From Salegentibacter sediminis (GTDB taxonomy: Bacteria > Bacteroidota > Bacteroidia > Flavobacteriales > Flavobacteriaceae), in assembly GCF_002078605.1 (NCBI RefSeq), contig NZ_MSJR01000003.1, positions 124,001-188,000 on the forward strand: a stretch of 64,000 nt of DNA, read 5' to 3'. Shown here one piece after another: positions 46,901 to 55,248 of this stretch (position 1 is its first letter; each line of letters opens with the position of its first letter). A program made the translations under genes and the position numbers. The notes under the pieces were generated by a model. The model had not been told where the DNA came from and made no database searches. It saw only the letters and a list, made by a program, of their open reading frames with translations.

Positions 46901-47149
46901 ATGGCACCCCTGCTGCTTGAAAAAAGCAGGCAGGCTCAGTTCCTGAAACCAATGGCAATATCTATTTCTTACGGAATCGCTATCGCTACAATTTTAACTC
47001 TTTTATTACTCCCATTGTTACTGTCTATAAGTAATAATATTAAGGTGGGGGGTAAATGGCTGGCAACTGGAAATCGTGTGAGTAAAGAGGATGTGGAGCG
47101 TGCAATTAGGGAACAAAAAGAAGAAAATGAGCATGAAGAAAGAACTTAG
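43949..47149 (+). CDS. RND multidrug/efflux permease (HAE-1 type)
   Basis: A 1066-residue inner-membrane antiporter of the AcrB/HAE family, the drug-proton exchange unit of the pump. The twelve-helix plan is clear: TM1 near residues 15-34, a large periplasmic domain, helices at about 330-500, a second periplasmic domain, and helices at about 870-1030. The proton-relay aspartate pair of TM4 is in GILVDDGIVIGE. The start is GTG 43949, 2 bp after the adaptor stop. The last bases overlap the start of the TolC gene. Substrate is unknown. Confidence 0.94.
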   Translation: MRKLISYFIKYEVAVNVVIFAFAIFGLVGIFSLNSSFFPLTDSKIINISVNYPGSAPEEIEEGIILKIEDNLKGLVGIDRVTSVARESGGSITVEIEQDENIDVMLTEVKNAVDRVPTFPGGMEPLVVSKQERIRPSISFAISGEGVPLVTLKRISEQIENDLRRIDGISQIDISGFPQEEIEIAISQTDLLAYNLTFEEVARTVRSSNILSTGGTIKTDAEDYLIRANSRSYYADALNDLVVRSSESGQITRLSDIAAVRDQFSETPNASYFNGNIAVNVSISNTNNEDLLSAASSVKKYIADYNAKSSNVRLDVVSDSSITLGQRTRLLLENGAIGILLVIFFLALFLNIRLAFWVAFGLPVAFLGMFIFAGQFGVTINVLSLFGMIIVIGILVDDGIVIGENIYQHYEMGKSPVQAALDGTMEVVPPIISAIITTVLAFSAFLFLDSRIGEFFSEVSTVVILTLSVSLVEALIILPAHIAHSKALRQKKNEETEKKKTGFFSKMREINKLGDRIMRYNRDKFYSPVLKFVLRQQILSLGILASILILTIGAIGGNWIRVSFFPSVASDRVSIDLLMAEGVNPSRTDSIISMVEEAAWRVNEDYTARQTDNIPVIENIIKRVGPGNNKASLQVNLLPGEERDFSSPEITNAIREEVGPVYGVENLTFGSGGNFGGDPVSVSLLGNNLGELEAAKEELKQNFENNPLLKDVKDNDPKGIKEINIQLKENAYALGLDLSEVMRQVRNAFFGTQAQRFQRGQDEIRVWVRYNRENRSSINDLDDMRLTTSSGSRVPFNEIATYEIIRGTESISHLDGMREIRVSADMEDPNGSPTEIISDIKNNIMPDLLVKYPSLGVSYEGQNREAKKLTNSARGVLPVILFLIYATIAFTFRSYSQPFLLMLMIPFSVIGVAWGHWIHDFPVNILSALGIIALIGIMVNDGLVLISKLNGNLRAGMKFEEALYEAGRARFRAIFLTSVTTIAGMAPLLLEKSRQAQFLKPMAISISYGIAIATILTLLLLPLLLSISNNIKVGGKWLATGNRVSKEDVERAIREQKEENEHEERT

Positions 47150-48467
47150 GCTTACGTTTATATTCGTTCTATTAGTTGTATTCCGGGGTTTATCTCAGGA
47201 GAAAGAGGTTATTACTAAAGATGAAGCTATTGCACAAGCCCTGGAGAATAACTTCGGAATAAAGATCGCTAAAAATCAGTTGGAAATTGCAGAGAATAAT
47301 CAGGGGATACTAAATTCAGGTTATTTACCGAGACTTAGGGGGCAAGCCGGTACCGTTTATGATCTTAATGACCGACTTACAGAACCTGAAGGTCGTGAAA
47401 ACGTAGATCAAAAGGGAATTGAAAGCAACAGGTACAACGCTTCCATCAATCTTGATTATACCTTGTTTGACGGATTGGGAAGACTGTACAATTTTAAAAG
47501 TCTAAAGGAACAATACGACCTCTCTCAACTGGAAGCCAGGGAAACCATAGAAAACACCATCCTGCAGCTTATGAGCGTTTATTATGAGATCGCTCGCCTT
47601 ACTCAAAATATTGAAGTGCTCCAGGATGTACTAAAAACCTCAGAGGAAAGGGTGACCCGTGCACAATATCAGTTTGATTATGGGCAAACTAATAATCTTG
47701 CGGTTTTAAATGCCAGGGTAGATGTTAATAACGACAGTATTAATTTACTGGAAACACGACAATTGTTGCAAAATACCAAACGGGACCTCAATGTTTTGCT
47801 AGATAGGGAAATAACAGATAAAGAGTTTGTAGTCGATACTGCGGTTGGATTTATTTCCGAACTTCAATTAGAGGCTTTTGTTGGAGAGGCTGCTCTGAAT
47901 AATGTATCATTATTACAAATTGAAAAAAATCTAAATATCAGCGATTATGATATCAAGATAAGCAGGGCAGGATATCTGCCTAGCATAGATCTTACCGGTT
48001 CTTATGGTTGGAACAGGAACAGAAGCGCTGCCACGGCCTTTTTCCCCGGAAGCACCACCACCACCGACGGAATTTCTGCGGGAGTTAGTCTTAACTGGAA
48101 TCTTTTTGATGGAGGTGCGACCAGTGTCCGGGTTCAGAATGCCAGGATCAATTATGAGAACCAGGAATTGCTAAAAAAGCAAATAGAACTTGAGGTAAAA
48201 CGAGACATTGCTAATGCCTGGGGGAATTATCAGAATAAACTTTATATATATCGGGTTCAGGAGGATAACGTTGCTACTAACCGGGACAATTTTGAACGTA
48301 CTCAAGAGCAATTTAAACTCGGGCGTATCACATCTATAGAATTTCGCCAGGCACAGGTTAATCTACTGGATGCTCAAACGAGTTTAAACCTTGCCAAGTA
48401 TGATGCTAAACTGGCAGAATTGGAACTGCTTCAGCTTACCGGGCAGTTGCTAAATATAGAATTGTAA
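47127..48467 (+). CDS. TolC family outer-membrane efflux protein
   Basis: The outer-membrane channel of the pump. It has a signal peptide (basic start, LTFIFVLLVVF, cleavage before QEKE) and two repeats of the TolC/OEP helical fold, with ALENNFGIKIAKNQLEIAENN, YEIARLTQNIEVLQDVLKTSEER and RAGYLPSIDLTGSYG visible. The preferred starts are ATG 47127 or ATG 47133; an upstream GTG at 47091 would lie deep within the permease gene. It overlaps the end of the permease by 23 bp. Its TAA overlaps the ATG of the next small gene. Confidence 0.93.
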   Translation: MSMKKELRLTFIFVLLVVFRGLSQEKEVITKDEAIAQALENNFGIKIAKNQLEIAENNQGILNSGYLPRLRGQAGTVYDLNDRLTEPEGRENVDQKGIESNRYNASINLDYTLFDGLGRLYNFKSLKEQYDLSQLEARETIENTILQLMSVYYEIARLTQNIEVLQDVLKTSEERVTRAQYQFDYGQTNNLAVLNARVDVNNDSINLLETRQLLQNTKRDLNVLLDREITDKEFVVDTAVGFISELQLEAFVGEAALNNVSLLQIEKNLNISDYDIKISRAGYLPSIDLTGSYGWNRNRSAATAFFPGSTTTTDGISAGVSLNWNLFDGGATSVRVQNARINYENQELLKKQIELEVKRDIANAWGNYQNKLYIYRVQEDNVATNRDNFERTQEQFKLGRITSIEFRQAQVNLLDAQTSLNLAKYDAKLAELELLQLTGQLLNIEL

Positions 48468-48649
48468 TGTTTGAACATTTTTTTCAATGTCCCTATTGCT
48501 GGCAGGAAATTTCGGTGCTGTTGGACTCCTCGGTTCGTCAACAGGCTTATATTGAAGACTGTGAAAACTGCTGCAACCCAATTGAAATAAGGGTCTCCTT
48601 TGAGCACGGTGACTTAACCTCTTTTGAAGCGGTTAATATTGAACAGTAA
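48467..48649 (+). CDS. CPXCG motif-containing cysteine-rich protein
   Basis: A 60-residue zinc-ribbon-like protein with Cys8 and Cys11 (CPYC) and Cys32, Cys35 and Cys36 (CENCC). This is the 'CPXCG motif-containing cysteine-rich' family. Function is unknown; metal binding is likely. Its ATG shares a base with the TolC stop (TAATG), so it is translationally coupled to the efflux operon. Confidence 0.85.
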   Translation: MFEHFFQCPYCWQEISVLLDSSVRQQAYIEDCENCCNPIEIRVSFEHGDLTSFEAVNIEQ

Positions 48650-48718
48650 TCCGAAAGTTGCCTTTCATTTCATTTTCTTTTTTTAACTTGGAGATTGTAT
48701 TAACCCATTTGTACCATA

Positions 48719-49069
48719 ATGGAAGAAACTTTCACATTTGCAGAAAATGTTATTGGCTTCATAGTCAATGAAGAAATCGACCAAAAGAAAATGGAAGAGA
48801 TCCTGGCTACAATTAAAGATCGCTTAGAAGTGGTTTCCCCAATTTGTTTGTACCTGGAGGACGCATCAGATGAAGGTATTTCAATCCTGGCTTTTTTGAA
48901 AACTCTTGAATTTCATTTTTCCCATCCGAAGGACTTTGAAAAGATAGCCGTTGTCACTGACGATAAGCTTTTTAAAAAATCTATGGAATTAAAAAATCTT
49001 CTGGTTTATGCGAAGGTAAAATCCTTTGAAAGAAAAGAGCGACTCAGTGCTATGAATTGGATGATATAA
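48719..49069 (+). CDS. SpoIIAA-like/STAS-domain protein
   Basis: A 116-residue cytosolic protein with the SpoIIAA-like (DUF3478, STAS fold) pattern: an N-terminal strand GFIVNEEIDQKKMEEIL, the central ICLYLEDASDEGISILAFLKTLEFHFSHP and VVTDDKLFKKSMELKNLLVYAKVKSFERKER. Such proteins are thought to associate with membranes, but their function is unknown. It is 69 bp after the CPXCG gene and is the last core gene before the tRNA. Confidence 0.8.
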   Translation: MEETFTFAENVIGFIVNEEIDQKKMEEILATIKDRLEVVSPICLYLEDASDEGISILAFLKTLEFHFSHPKDFEKIAVVTDDKLFKKSMELKNLLVYAKVKSFERKERLSAMNWMI

Positions 49070-49085
49070 TAATTACAATAAAGCT

Positions 49086-49115
49086 TTGGAGAAATAAAAA
49101 ATGACTGTATATTTG
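49086..49115 (+). promoter_or_regulatory. tRNA promoter (TTG-N19-TATATTTG)
   Basis: TTG at 49086-49088 and TATATTTG at 49108-49115 are separated by 19 bp, ten bases before the tRNA 5' end. This is an ideal Bacteroidota promoter. Confidence 0.8.
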
Positions 49116-49125
49116 CAGTCGATAT

Positions 49126-49198
<73 letters not shown>

Positions 49199-49209
49199 CT
49201 AGCAAAGAC

Positions 49210-49243
49210 AAGGCTTCACAGAAATGTGAAGCCTTTCCTTTTT
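49210..49243 (+). terminator. Terminator after the tRNA
   Basis: A perfect stem AAGGCTTCACA / TGTGAAGCCTT with loop GAAA, followed by TCCTTTTT, 12 bp after the tRNA. Confidence 0.85.
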
Positions 49244-49249
49244 GCTCTG

Positions 49250-49271
49250 GGTACAGAATAGGTACAGAATA
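49250..49271. repeat. Tandem 11-bp repeat at the island edge
   Basis: GGTACAGAATA occurs twice head to tail (49250-49260, 49261-49271), immediately after the tRNA terminator. It marks the transition to the island and may be part of an attachment or integrase-binding site. Confidence 0.6.
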
Positions 49272-49469
49272 ACTCCTTATTCAAAAGCAAATTTTTAATT
49301 GATATTAATTGTTTCTATTTACCTGTGATTTTAATGAATGTAGTTTGATCCCGAATTAAGCTTAGGATTTTTTTTAACATTCCTCTAAGATTTTTCTATA
49401 TTTACTGCAGGCTGAAAAACTTCCCTACACTTATTTCAGCTGTTCAATTTCAATTAATTGACTTTTCTA

Positions 49470-50951
49470 ATGCAGAAAGAAAAAATCACCCTATCTCAAC
49501 TTGAGCAATATTTATCTAAAGCTGCCTGGATCCTTAAAGGACCGGTAGATGCTTCAGATTTTAAAGTTTATATATTCCCGCTGCTTTTCTTTAAGCGCAT
49601 CTCTGATGTATATGATGAAGAGTATCAGAAAGCCTTAGAGGAATCTGATGGAGATCAGGAATACGCCTCTTTACCAGAATTTCACCGTTTCGAAATCCCG
49701 AAAGATTGCCATTGGCGAGATGTACGGGAAACAACAAATAACGTTGGTCAAAAAATAGAAGAAGCTTTACGCTGTATTGAACAGGCAAACCAGAATTATC
49801 TCTATGGCATTTTCGGTGATGCCCAATGGAGCAACAAAAATAAACTATCAGATAGATTGCTAATCGATCTGGTAGAGCATTTTTCCCAATACAATTTATC
49901 AAATGAGCTGGTAGATCCTGATATGTTGGGTCAGGCTTATGAATATCTGATCAAACACTTCGCTGATCTTACCAATAAGAAAGCCGGGGAATTTTATACT
50001 CCGCGCTCTGTAGTTCATTTACTCGGATTGATACTCGACCCTCATGAAGGGGAAAGCATTTATGATCCTGCCTGTGGTACCGGGGGAATGCTTCTTGAGT
50101 GTGTAGATCATCTTAAAGATAACAATGAAGATTACCGGACTTTAAAACTTTACGGACAGGAAAAAAATCTTACCTCCAGTTCCATAGCCAGGATGAATAT
50201 GTTCCTGCACGGAATTGAAGATTTCCAGATCATACGTGGAGATACCCTAAGGCAACCTGCATTTTTTGAAGCTGATGGTTTACAAACATTCGATTGCGTA
50301 ATTGCCAACCCACCCTTTTCTTTAAAGGAATGGGGAGCTGAAAACTGGGCTAATGATCCCTACGGAAGGAATATTGCCGGAGTACCTCCAAAAGGGAATG
50401 GAGATATGGCCTGGGTGCAGCATATGATTAAATCGATGAACAGTACCGGCCGGATGACCGTTGTTCTGCCACATGGAGCTTTATTCAGAAAAAACGCTGA
50501 AGGCAAGATTCGCAAAAAACTTATTGAGGATGATCTTCTGGAAGCAGTTATAGGTCTTGGTCCGAATATATTCTACGGAACTCAACTTTCTGCATGTGTT
50601 CTTGTTTTTAAACAGGTGAAGGAGGATGAGAAGAAAAAGAAAGTGCTGTTTATAGATGCTGCCGACCAGGTGCGGGTGGGAAGAGCACAAAACTTCCTTG
50701 AGCCGGAACATGTGCAACAAATTTATACCTGGTTCGGGGAATATAATGATGTGGAGAATCATGTGAAAGTGGCAGAGCTGGCGGAGATCAAAGAGAATGA
50801 TTTTAACCTGAACATTCCACTTTATGTGGAGAAAATCATAGAAGATGATCTGCCTTCTGTGGAAGAGGCACTGGCTGATTTAAAACAGGCGTGGAATGAC
50901 AGTTTAGAAGCAGAAGAAAAGTTTAAAAATATATTGCAAAAATTCATTTAA
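49470..50951 (+). CDS. hsdM: Type I restriction-modification DNA methyltransferase HsdM (first copy)
   Basis: N6-adenine methyltransferase subunit. The 493-residue protein starts with the HsdM N-terminal helical domain (LSQLEQYLSKAAWILKG), has GEFYTPRSVV, the SAM-binding motif DPACGTGG (residues 199-206) and catalytic NPPF (280-283). ATG 49470 is preferred over TTG 49458. Its stop overlaps the next ATG (TAATG). A 250-bp AT-rich region after the tRNA precedes it, without a perfect -7 element. A second, different HsdM lies two genes downstream, which is unusual. Confidence 0.95.
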   Translation: MQKEKITLSQLEQYLSKAAWILKGPVDASDFKVYIFPLLFFKRISDVYDEEYQKALEESDGDQEYASLPEFHRFEIPKDCHWRDVRETTNNVGQKIEEALRCIEQANQNYLYGIFGDAQWSNKNKLSDRLLIDLVEHFSQYNLSNELVDPDMLGQAYEYLIKHFADLTNKKAGEFYTPRSVVHLLGLILDPHEGESIYDPACGTGGMLLECVDHLKDNNEDYRTLKLYGQEKNLTSSSIARMNMFLHGIEDFQIIRGDTLRQPAFFEADGLQTFDCVIANPPFSLKEWGAENWANDPYGRNIAGVPPKGNGDMAWVQHMIKSMNSTGRMTVVLPHGALFRKNAEGKIRKKLIEDDLLEAVIGLGPNIFYGTQLSACVLVFKQVKEDEKKKKVLFIDAADQVRVGRAQNFLEPEHVQQIYTWFGEYNDVENHVKVAELAEIKENDFNLNIPLYVEKIIEDDLPSVEEALADLKQAWNDSLEAEEKFKNILQKFI

Positions 50952-51697
50952 TGCTTAATGAAATAAATAGAAATAGTTGGGTGAATTTTAAATTTATTCC
51001 ATCAAAAAAACCAAATTGGGTATGTCCTACTTGTGGAGTATATAGTCTGAGGTTTGAAGATGAATGGTTCAAAAGAAAACCAAATTCCGTGACTGCAAAA
51101 GAAAACCCGAAATACTTTAGAAACTTTCCTGAAAAGGCTAAGTATCAGTTTACTGGTTTTTTAAACTGTGAAAATCCTAGTTGTAGAGAAAATGTGGCAG
51201 TTGTAGGTATATCCGGGAATTTTCCAGAATTCAGTAAGAGACATACCACTTATTTTATACCTAAATTTTTTTACCCTCCGCTACAAATATTTCCGATATC
51301 TGAGAAGTGTCCAAAAGAGCTTGAAGAACATATTCGCCGATCATTTAGTCACTATTTCAATGATCCTGCAGCAGCTGCAAATGCCTTGAGAACAGCAATT
51401 GAATTTATTATAAGTGAGCAAGGAATTGCAAAATTCTGTGAAAAGGGGAAATTGAAAAGTCTCCATTCAAGGCTTGAAGAGTTTGGAAGGGAAAGGCCAG
51501 AATTAAGCGATTTTTTAATTGCAACAAAATGGGTTGGAAATGCGGGAAGTCATATGGAAGGGGTTGATATAAATAAATTATTAGATGGCTATGAATTCCT
51601 TCAGCACTGTATACATGAAATATATGATAAGGTTGAACGTGAATCTGAGCTTAGAGCAAAAGCAAAAAAAATTATCAACTCACAAAGAAGGACTTAA
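50951..51697 (+). CDS. DUF4145 domain protein inside the hsd operon
   Basis: A 248-residue protein with an N-terminal zinc-ribbon-like part (CPTC at residues 25-28, later CENPSC with Cys73 and Cys78) and a C-terminal DUF4145-type helical region (AAANALRTAIEFIISEQG, FLIATKWVGNAGSHMEG). DUF4145 is often found next to or fused with restriction endonucleases, but its role is unknown. It overlaps both hsdM genes by one base each (TAATG), so translation is coupled along the operon. Confidence 0.8.
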   Translation: MLNEINRNSWVNFKFIPSKKPNWVCPTCGVYSLRFEDEWFKRKPNSVTAKENPKYFRNFPEKAKYQFTGFLNCENPSCRENVAVVGISGNFPEFSKRHTTYFIPKFFYPPLQIFPISEKCPKELEEHIRRSFSHYFNDPAAAANALRTAIEFIISEQGIAKFCEKGKLKSLHSRLEEFGRERPELSDFLIATKWVGNAGSHMEGVDINKLLDGYEFLQHCIHEIYDKVERESELRAKAKKIINSQRRT

Positions 51698-53163
51698 TGA
51701 CCCAACAACAACTTGAAAAATATCTCTGGGGGGGCGCTACTACTTTACGTGGGACCATAGATGCCGGAGATTATAAACAATATATTTTTCCGCTACTTTT
51801 TTATAAGCGTATCTGTGATGTTTATGATGAGGAATTTGAGAATGCATTAAAAGAAAGTGACGGAGACTTGGAGTACGCTTCTTTTGAAGAGAATCATAGA
51901 TTCCAGATCCCTAAAGGAGCGCATTGGAATGAGGTGAGGGAAACCACTACGAATGTGGGAATGGCTATACAAGAGGCTATGCGGCAGATTGAAAAAGCCA
52001 ATCCCGATACCCTTTATGGAATATTTGGTGATGCCAGCTGGACCAATAAAAACAGACTTAGCGATGAAACTCTAACTGACCTTATAGAACACTTTTCTCA
52101 GCATAAATTGAATCTTGCGAACGTTCCCGATGATCAACTGGGTAATGCTTATGAATACCTGATCAAGGAGTTTGCAGATGATAGCGGACATACGGCCGCT
52201 GAATTCTATACCAACAGGACAGTGGTAAAGCTAATGACTATGATCATGGATCCGCAGCCGGGGGAAAGTGTTTATGATCCCACCTGTGGCTCCGGAGGAT
52301 TGCTTTTAAATTGCGCTTTACACCTCAGAGATGAAGGGAAGGAGTACCGCACGCTTAAATTATACGGGCAGGAAATTAATTTGATTACTTCTGCAATTGC
52401 CCGTATGAATATGTTTCTACACGGGATAGAAGAGTTTCAGATTGTGCGGGGTGATACTTTGGCGCGACCATCTTTCCTGGAATATGACGAACTGAAGAAA
52501 TTTAATGTAATCCTTGCTAATCCACCTTACTCAATTAAATCATGGGACCGAAAAAGTTTTGATAATGATCCTTATGGAAGAAATCTTTGGGGTACGCCCC
52601 CACAAGGCTGTGCCGATTATGCTTTTCAGCAACATATCCAAAAGAGTTTAGATACAGAAAATGGCCGCTCTATTTCCCTCTGGCCTCACGGAATCCTATT
52701 TAGAGATTCTGAGGCGGCAATGCGAAGGAAAATGATAGAAGAGGACCTGGTTGAATGTGTTATTGGATTAGGACCTAATCTATTTTATAACTCTCCTATG
52801 GAAGCTTGTTTGTTGATAACAAGAACCAAAAAGCCGGAACACAAGGAAGGGCAAATTCTTTTTATAAATGCAGTGAATGAAGTTAGACAGGAGAAAACAA
52901 TGGGGTTTTTAGAACAGGCTCATATTGATAAAATTTTTAATGCCTATTCTAATTTCGATAATGAAGAAGATTTTGCTGCTTTAGTAAGTAAAGATGAGGT
53001 TCTTCAAAATGGCGGAAATATGTCTGTTAGCTTGTACGCAAGAGCTAATAAATATGACGCAGATAAAAATGAGAGTTTTGCGGAGGCTTATGATAACTGG
53101 GAAAAATCATCCAGTAAATTAAAAGTCTCTATGGAGCAACTTTTTGAAACCCTGGAAAATTAA
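51697..53163 (+). CDS. hsdM: Type I restriction-modification DNA methyltransferase HsdM (second copy)
   Basis: A second HsdM paralogue, 488 residues. The SAM-binding motif reads DPTCGSGG (residues 194-201) and the catalytic motif NPPY (275-278), so both should be active. It is clearly homologous to the first copy (shared GIFGDA.W.NKN, FPLLF-KRI-DVYDEE, YGQE) but diverged over the whole length, so this is not a recent duplication. It overlaps hsdS by one base. The two HsdM may form a heteromeric MM'S enzyme or recognise different half-sites. Confidence 0.94.
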   Translation: MTQQQLEKYLWGGATTLRGTIDAGDYKQYIFPLLFYKRICDVYDEEFENALKESDGDLEYASFEENHRFQIPKGAHWNEVRETTTNVGMAIQEAMRQIEKANPDTLYGIFGDASWTNKNRLSDETLTDLIEHFSQHKLNLANVPDDQLGNAYEYLIKEFADDSGHTAAEFYTNRTVVKLMTMIMDPQPGESVYDPTCGSGGLLLNCALHLRDEGKEYRTLKLYGQEINLITSAIARMNMFLHGIEEFQIVRGDTLARPSFLEYDELKKFNVILANPPYSIKSWDRKSFDNDPYGRNLWGTPPQGCADYAFQQHIQKSLDTENGRSISLWPHGILFRDSEAAMRRKMIEEDLVECVIGLGPNLFYNSPMEACLLITRTKKPEHKEGQILFINAVNEVRQEKTMGFLEQAHIDKIFNAYSNFDNEEDFAALVSKDEVLQNGGNMSVSLYARANKYDADKNESFAEAYDNWEKSSSKLKVSMEQLFETLEN

Positions 53164-54362
53164 TGGAAGCGATATTGGAACAAGAATTAAAGCTTGATAA
53201 ATCTTCCTGGCAAAAGGTGAGATTTGGAGACGTAGTTAAAGAACCCAAAGAATCAGTAAAAAATCCTGTAGCCTCAGGAATTCAACACGTAATTGGTCTT
53301 GAACATATAGAACCGGAAGATATACATCTAAGAAATCACGCCACGCTGGAAGAAAGTACAACTTTTACAAAAGCTTTTAAAAAAGGAGATGTGCTCTTTG
53401 GAAGAAGACGAGCATATCTAAAGAAAGCTGCGCTGGCACCATTTTCCGGAATTTGTTCAGGAGATATTACAGTATTTAGAGCTAAGGAAAACCTGCTTCC
53501 GGAAATACTTCCATTTATAGTTAACAATGATAAATTCTTTGACTACGCTGTAAAACATTCTGCGGGTGGACTTTCTCCCCGGGTAAAGTTTAAAGATCTT
53601 GCTAAGTACGAATTCCTCTTCCCGCCAAAAGACCAGCAAGCGCAATTAGCCGAATTGCTTTGGGCGATGGATGAGGTGATTGAGAAGAATAATAACCTGC
53701 TAAAAAAATCTATCGGTTCAAAAAAGTCATTTTTTAATGATGTATTGTATCAAAAAGATGAAAAAGTAAATTCGTTCTTTAAATCAAAATATCCAGTTGT
53801 CAAACTGGGGAAGCTACTGGAAAAAATTCAATACGGTATTTCAGAAAGTCTTTCGGAAGAAAAAGTTGGTGTCCCAATCCTTAGGATGAATAATTTACAA
53901 GGGGGAACCCTTGATGTAACAGACTTAAAATATTATTCTCCAGTAAATGAAGAGTTGAAAGACTTTATGCTAAAGAAAGGAGATATTTTATTTAACAGGA
54001 CCAACAGTTTTGACCTGGTAGGGAAAGTAAGCATTTTCCGAGAGGAGAAAGACTACAGTTTCGCTTCTTATCTAATTAGGCTTAAAGTTGATAATACACA
54101 ACTTGACTCAGAATTTTTAAATTTTTTCCTTAACAGTGCCGTTGGTTTATCTAAAATCCGCAAATATCGAACTCCAGGCGTAAATCAAAGTAATATAAAT
54201 GCTCAGAGTCTTAAGAAAATTAACCTACCCTATCCACCTTTAGAAACCCAAAAGAAGTTAATGCAAAAAATCAGAAGTTTCGAGATTGCTGAGGATAACT
54301 TAAATGAGGCTATTAATAGTGCTAAAGCTCTTCAAAAAAGCCTAATCAACCAGATATTTTAA
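53163..54362 (+). CDS. hsdS: Type I restriction-modification specificity subunit HsdS
   Basis: Target-recognition subunit of 399 residues. Two target-recognition domains are seen (about residues 18-165 and 210-360). The first ends in PPKDQQAQLAELLWAMDEVIEKNNNLLKKSI and the second in YPPLETQKKLMQKIRSFEIAEDNLNEAINSAKALQKSLI, the conserved helical spacers that pair into a coiled coil. The recognition sequence cannot be read. It overlaps hsdM2 by one base. The next gene starts just 1 bp after its stop. Confidence 0.93.
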   Translation: MEAILEQELKLDKSSWQKVRFGDVVKEPKESVKNPVASGIQHVIGLEHIEPEDIHLRNHATLEESTTFTKAFKKGDVLFGRRRAYLKKAALAPFSGICSGDITVFRAKENLLPEILPFIVNNDKFFDYAVKHSAGGLSPRVKFKDLAKYEFLFPPKDQQAQLAELLWAMDEVIEKNNNLLKKSIGSKKSFFNDVLYQKDEKVNSFFKSKYPVVKLGKLLEKIQYGISESLSEEKVGVPILRMNNLQGGTLDVTDLKYYSPVNEELKDFMLKKGDILFNRTNSFDLVGKVSIFREEKDYSFASYLIRLKVDNTQLDSEFLNFFLNSAVGLSKIRKYRTPGVNQSNINAQSLKKINLPYPPLETQKKLMQKIRSFEIAEDNLNEAINSAKALQKSLINQIF

Positions 54363-54363
54363 G

Positions 54364-54729
54364 ATGAGTGAAAAAAGCAACATTATCGAGTATCTAAAAA
54401 ACACCTTTGCTGCAGCCTCAGTTAACAGCAGTAATACCAGTTATTCCAACATTAATAAGTCAAAACAGGTTTGGTGGTTTAATGTTCCTGTGCGAAAATT
54501 TGATGATGAGGTTAATTTATTGCTTAAAGGGGAGGAAGAAATCATCTGGGTTAAGTTGCCTAAAGATTTTGTTACTAACCTGGAGTCGAAATTTAAAATA
54601 AGGCAGGATAAAGATGCCGTAGATCTGGAAATTTCAGCAGATAGATCTTACCTCTATTTAAAAGATGTAAAGTCCGGTGGGAAACATTTTGATTTTAAGC
54701 CTTATGTAAAAGAGAGATTTAAATTTTAA
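54364..54729 (+). CDS. Orphan protein after hsdS
   Basis: A 121-residue protein that I do not recognise. The N-terminus is Ser/Asn-rich (residues 15-32) and probably disordered. The rest is beta-rich and charged (WWFNVPVRKFDDEVN, IIWVKLPKDFVTNLE, LEISADRSYLYLKDVKSGG). There is no signal peptide, membrane segment or nuclease motif. It lies between hsdS and a GIY-YIG gene, one base and six bases from them, in the same operon. It may be an accessory or an immunity-like partner, which is speculation. Confidence 0.75.
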   Translation: MSEKSNIIEYLKNTFAAASVNSSNTSYSNINKSKQVWWFNVPVRKFDDEVNLLLKGEEEIIWVKLPKDFVTNLESKFKIRQDKDAVDLEISADRSYLYLKDVKSGGKHFDFKPYVKERFKF

Positions 54730-54735
54730 AAAAAT

Positions 54736-55248
54736 ATGAAATACACCGGCCCTTATTGCTACACCTTATTTCTTTCCGGAGAAGAAGAGAAGAGAGTTTT
54801 ATCTAAAAAAGAATCTGATGGAAAACCAACCAATTTTAAGCGACCTCTAACCTTAACCAAAACTCCAAAGATCTATATACTAAAGAGCAAAGATAAAATA
54901 GTTTATGTGGGTTATGCCAGTCAATCAATAGGAACAAGACTATCCCAGGGGATTAAAGCAAAAGGGCTAAATGGATATCACGGCTATAAATGGAAACAGG
55001 TAGATGAACTTGAGTTATTGGTTTATGTTTTTGATCATGAATTAAATGGAGGTAAACACAAAAATGATAAACCTTTTACCTTATTGGCGGAAGCTGTAGA
55101 AGCTGAGCTGGTGTATAAAGTTAGAGAAGAGACAGGGAAGTGGCCGGAGTTTCAGAATGAAATTCATTTTAATAATGAAGAACGGGCCTGGGCTAAGAGA
55201 ATAGCAGGGGAAATTTATGAAAAAACAATGCTTGAACTCGCTTTATGA
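54736..55248 (+). CDS. GIY-YIG nuclease-like protein
   Basis: A 170-residue protein with a GIY-YIG endonuclease pattern. KIY (residues 45-47) stands for GIY and YVG (57-59) for YIG in KIYILKSKDKIVYVGYAS; the catalytic Arg is R68 in IGTRL, and E122 or E124 in AEAVEAELVYKVRE is the metal-binding Glu candidate. Only one domain is present, so its partner or substrate is not clear. Its stop overlaps the next start (ATGA). Confidence 0.78.
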   Translation: MKYTGPYCYTLFLSGEEEKRVLSKKESDGKPTNFKRPLTLTKTPKIYILKSKDKIVYVGYASQSIGTRLSQGIKAKGLNGYHGYKWKQVDELELLVYVFDHELNGGKHKNDKPFTLLAEAVEAELVYKVREETGKWPEFQNEIHFNNEERAWAKRIAGEIYEKTMLELAL

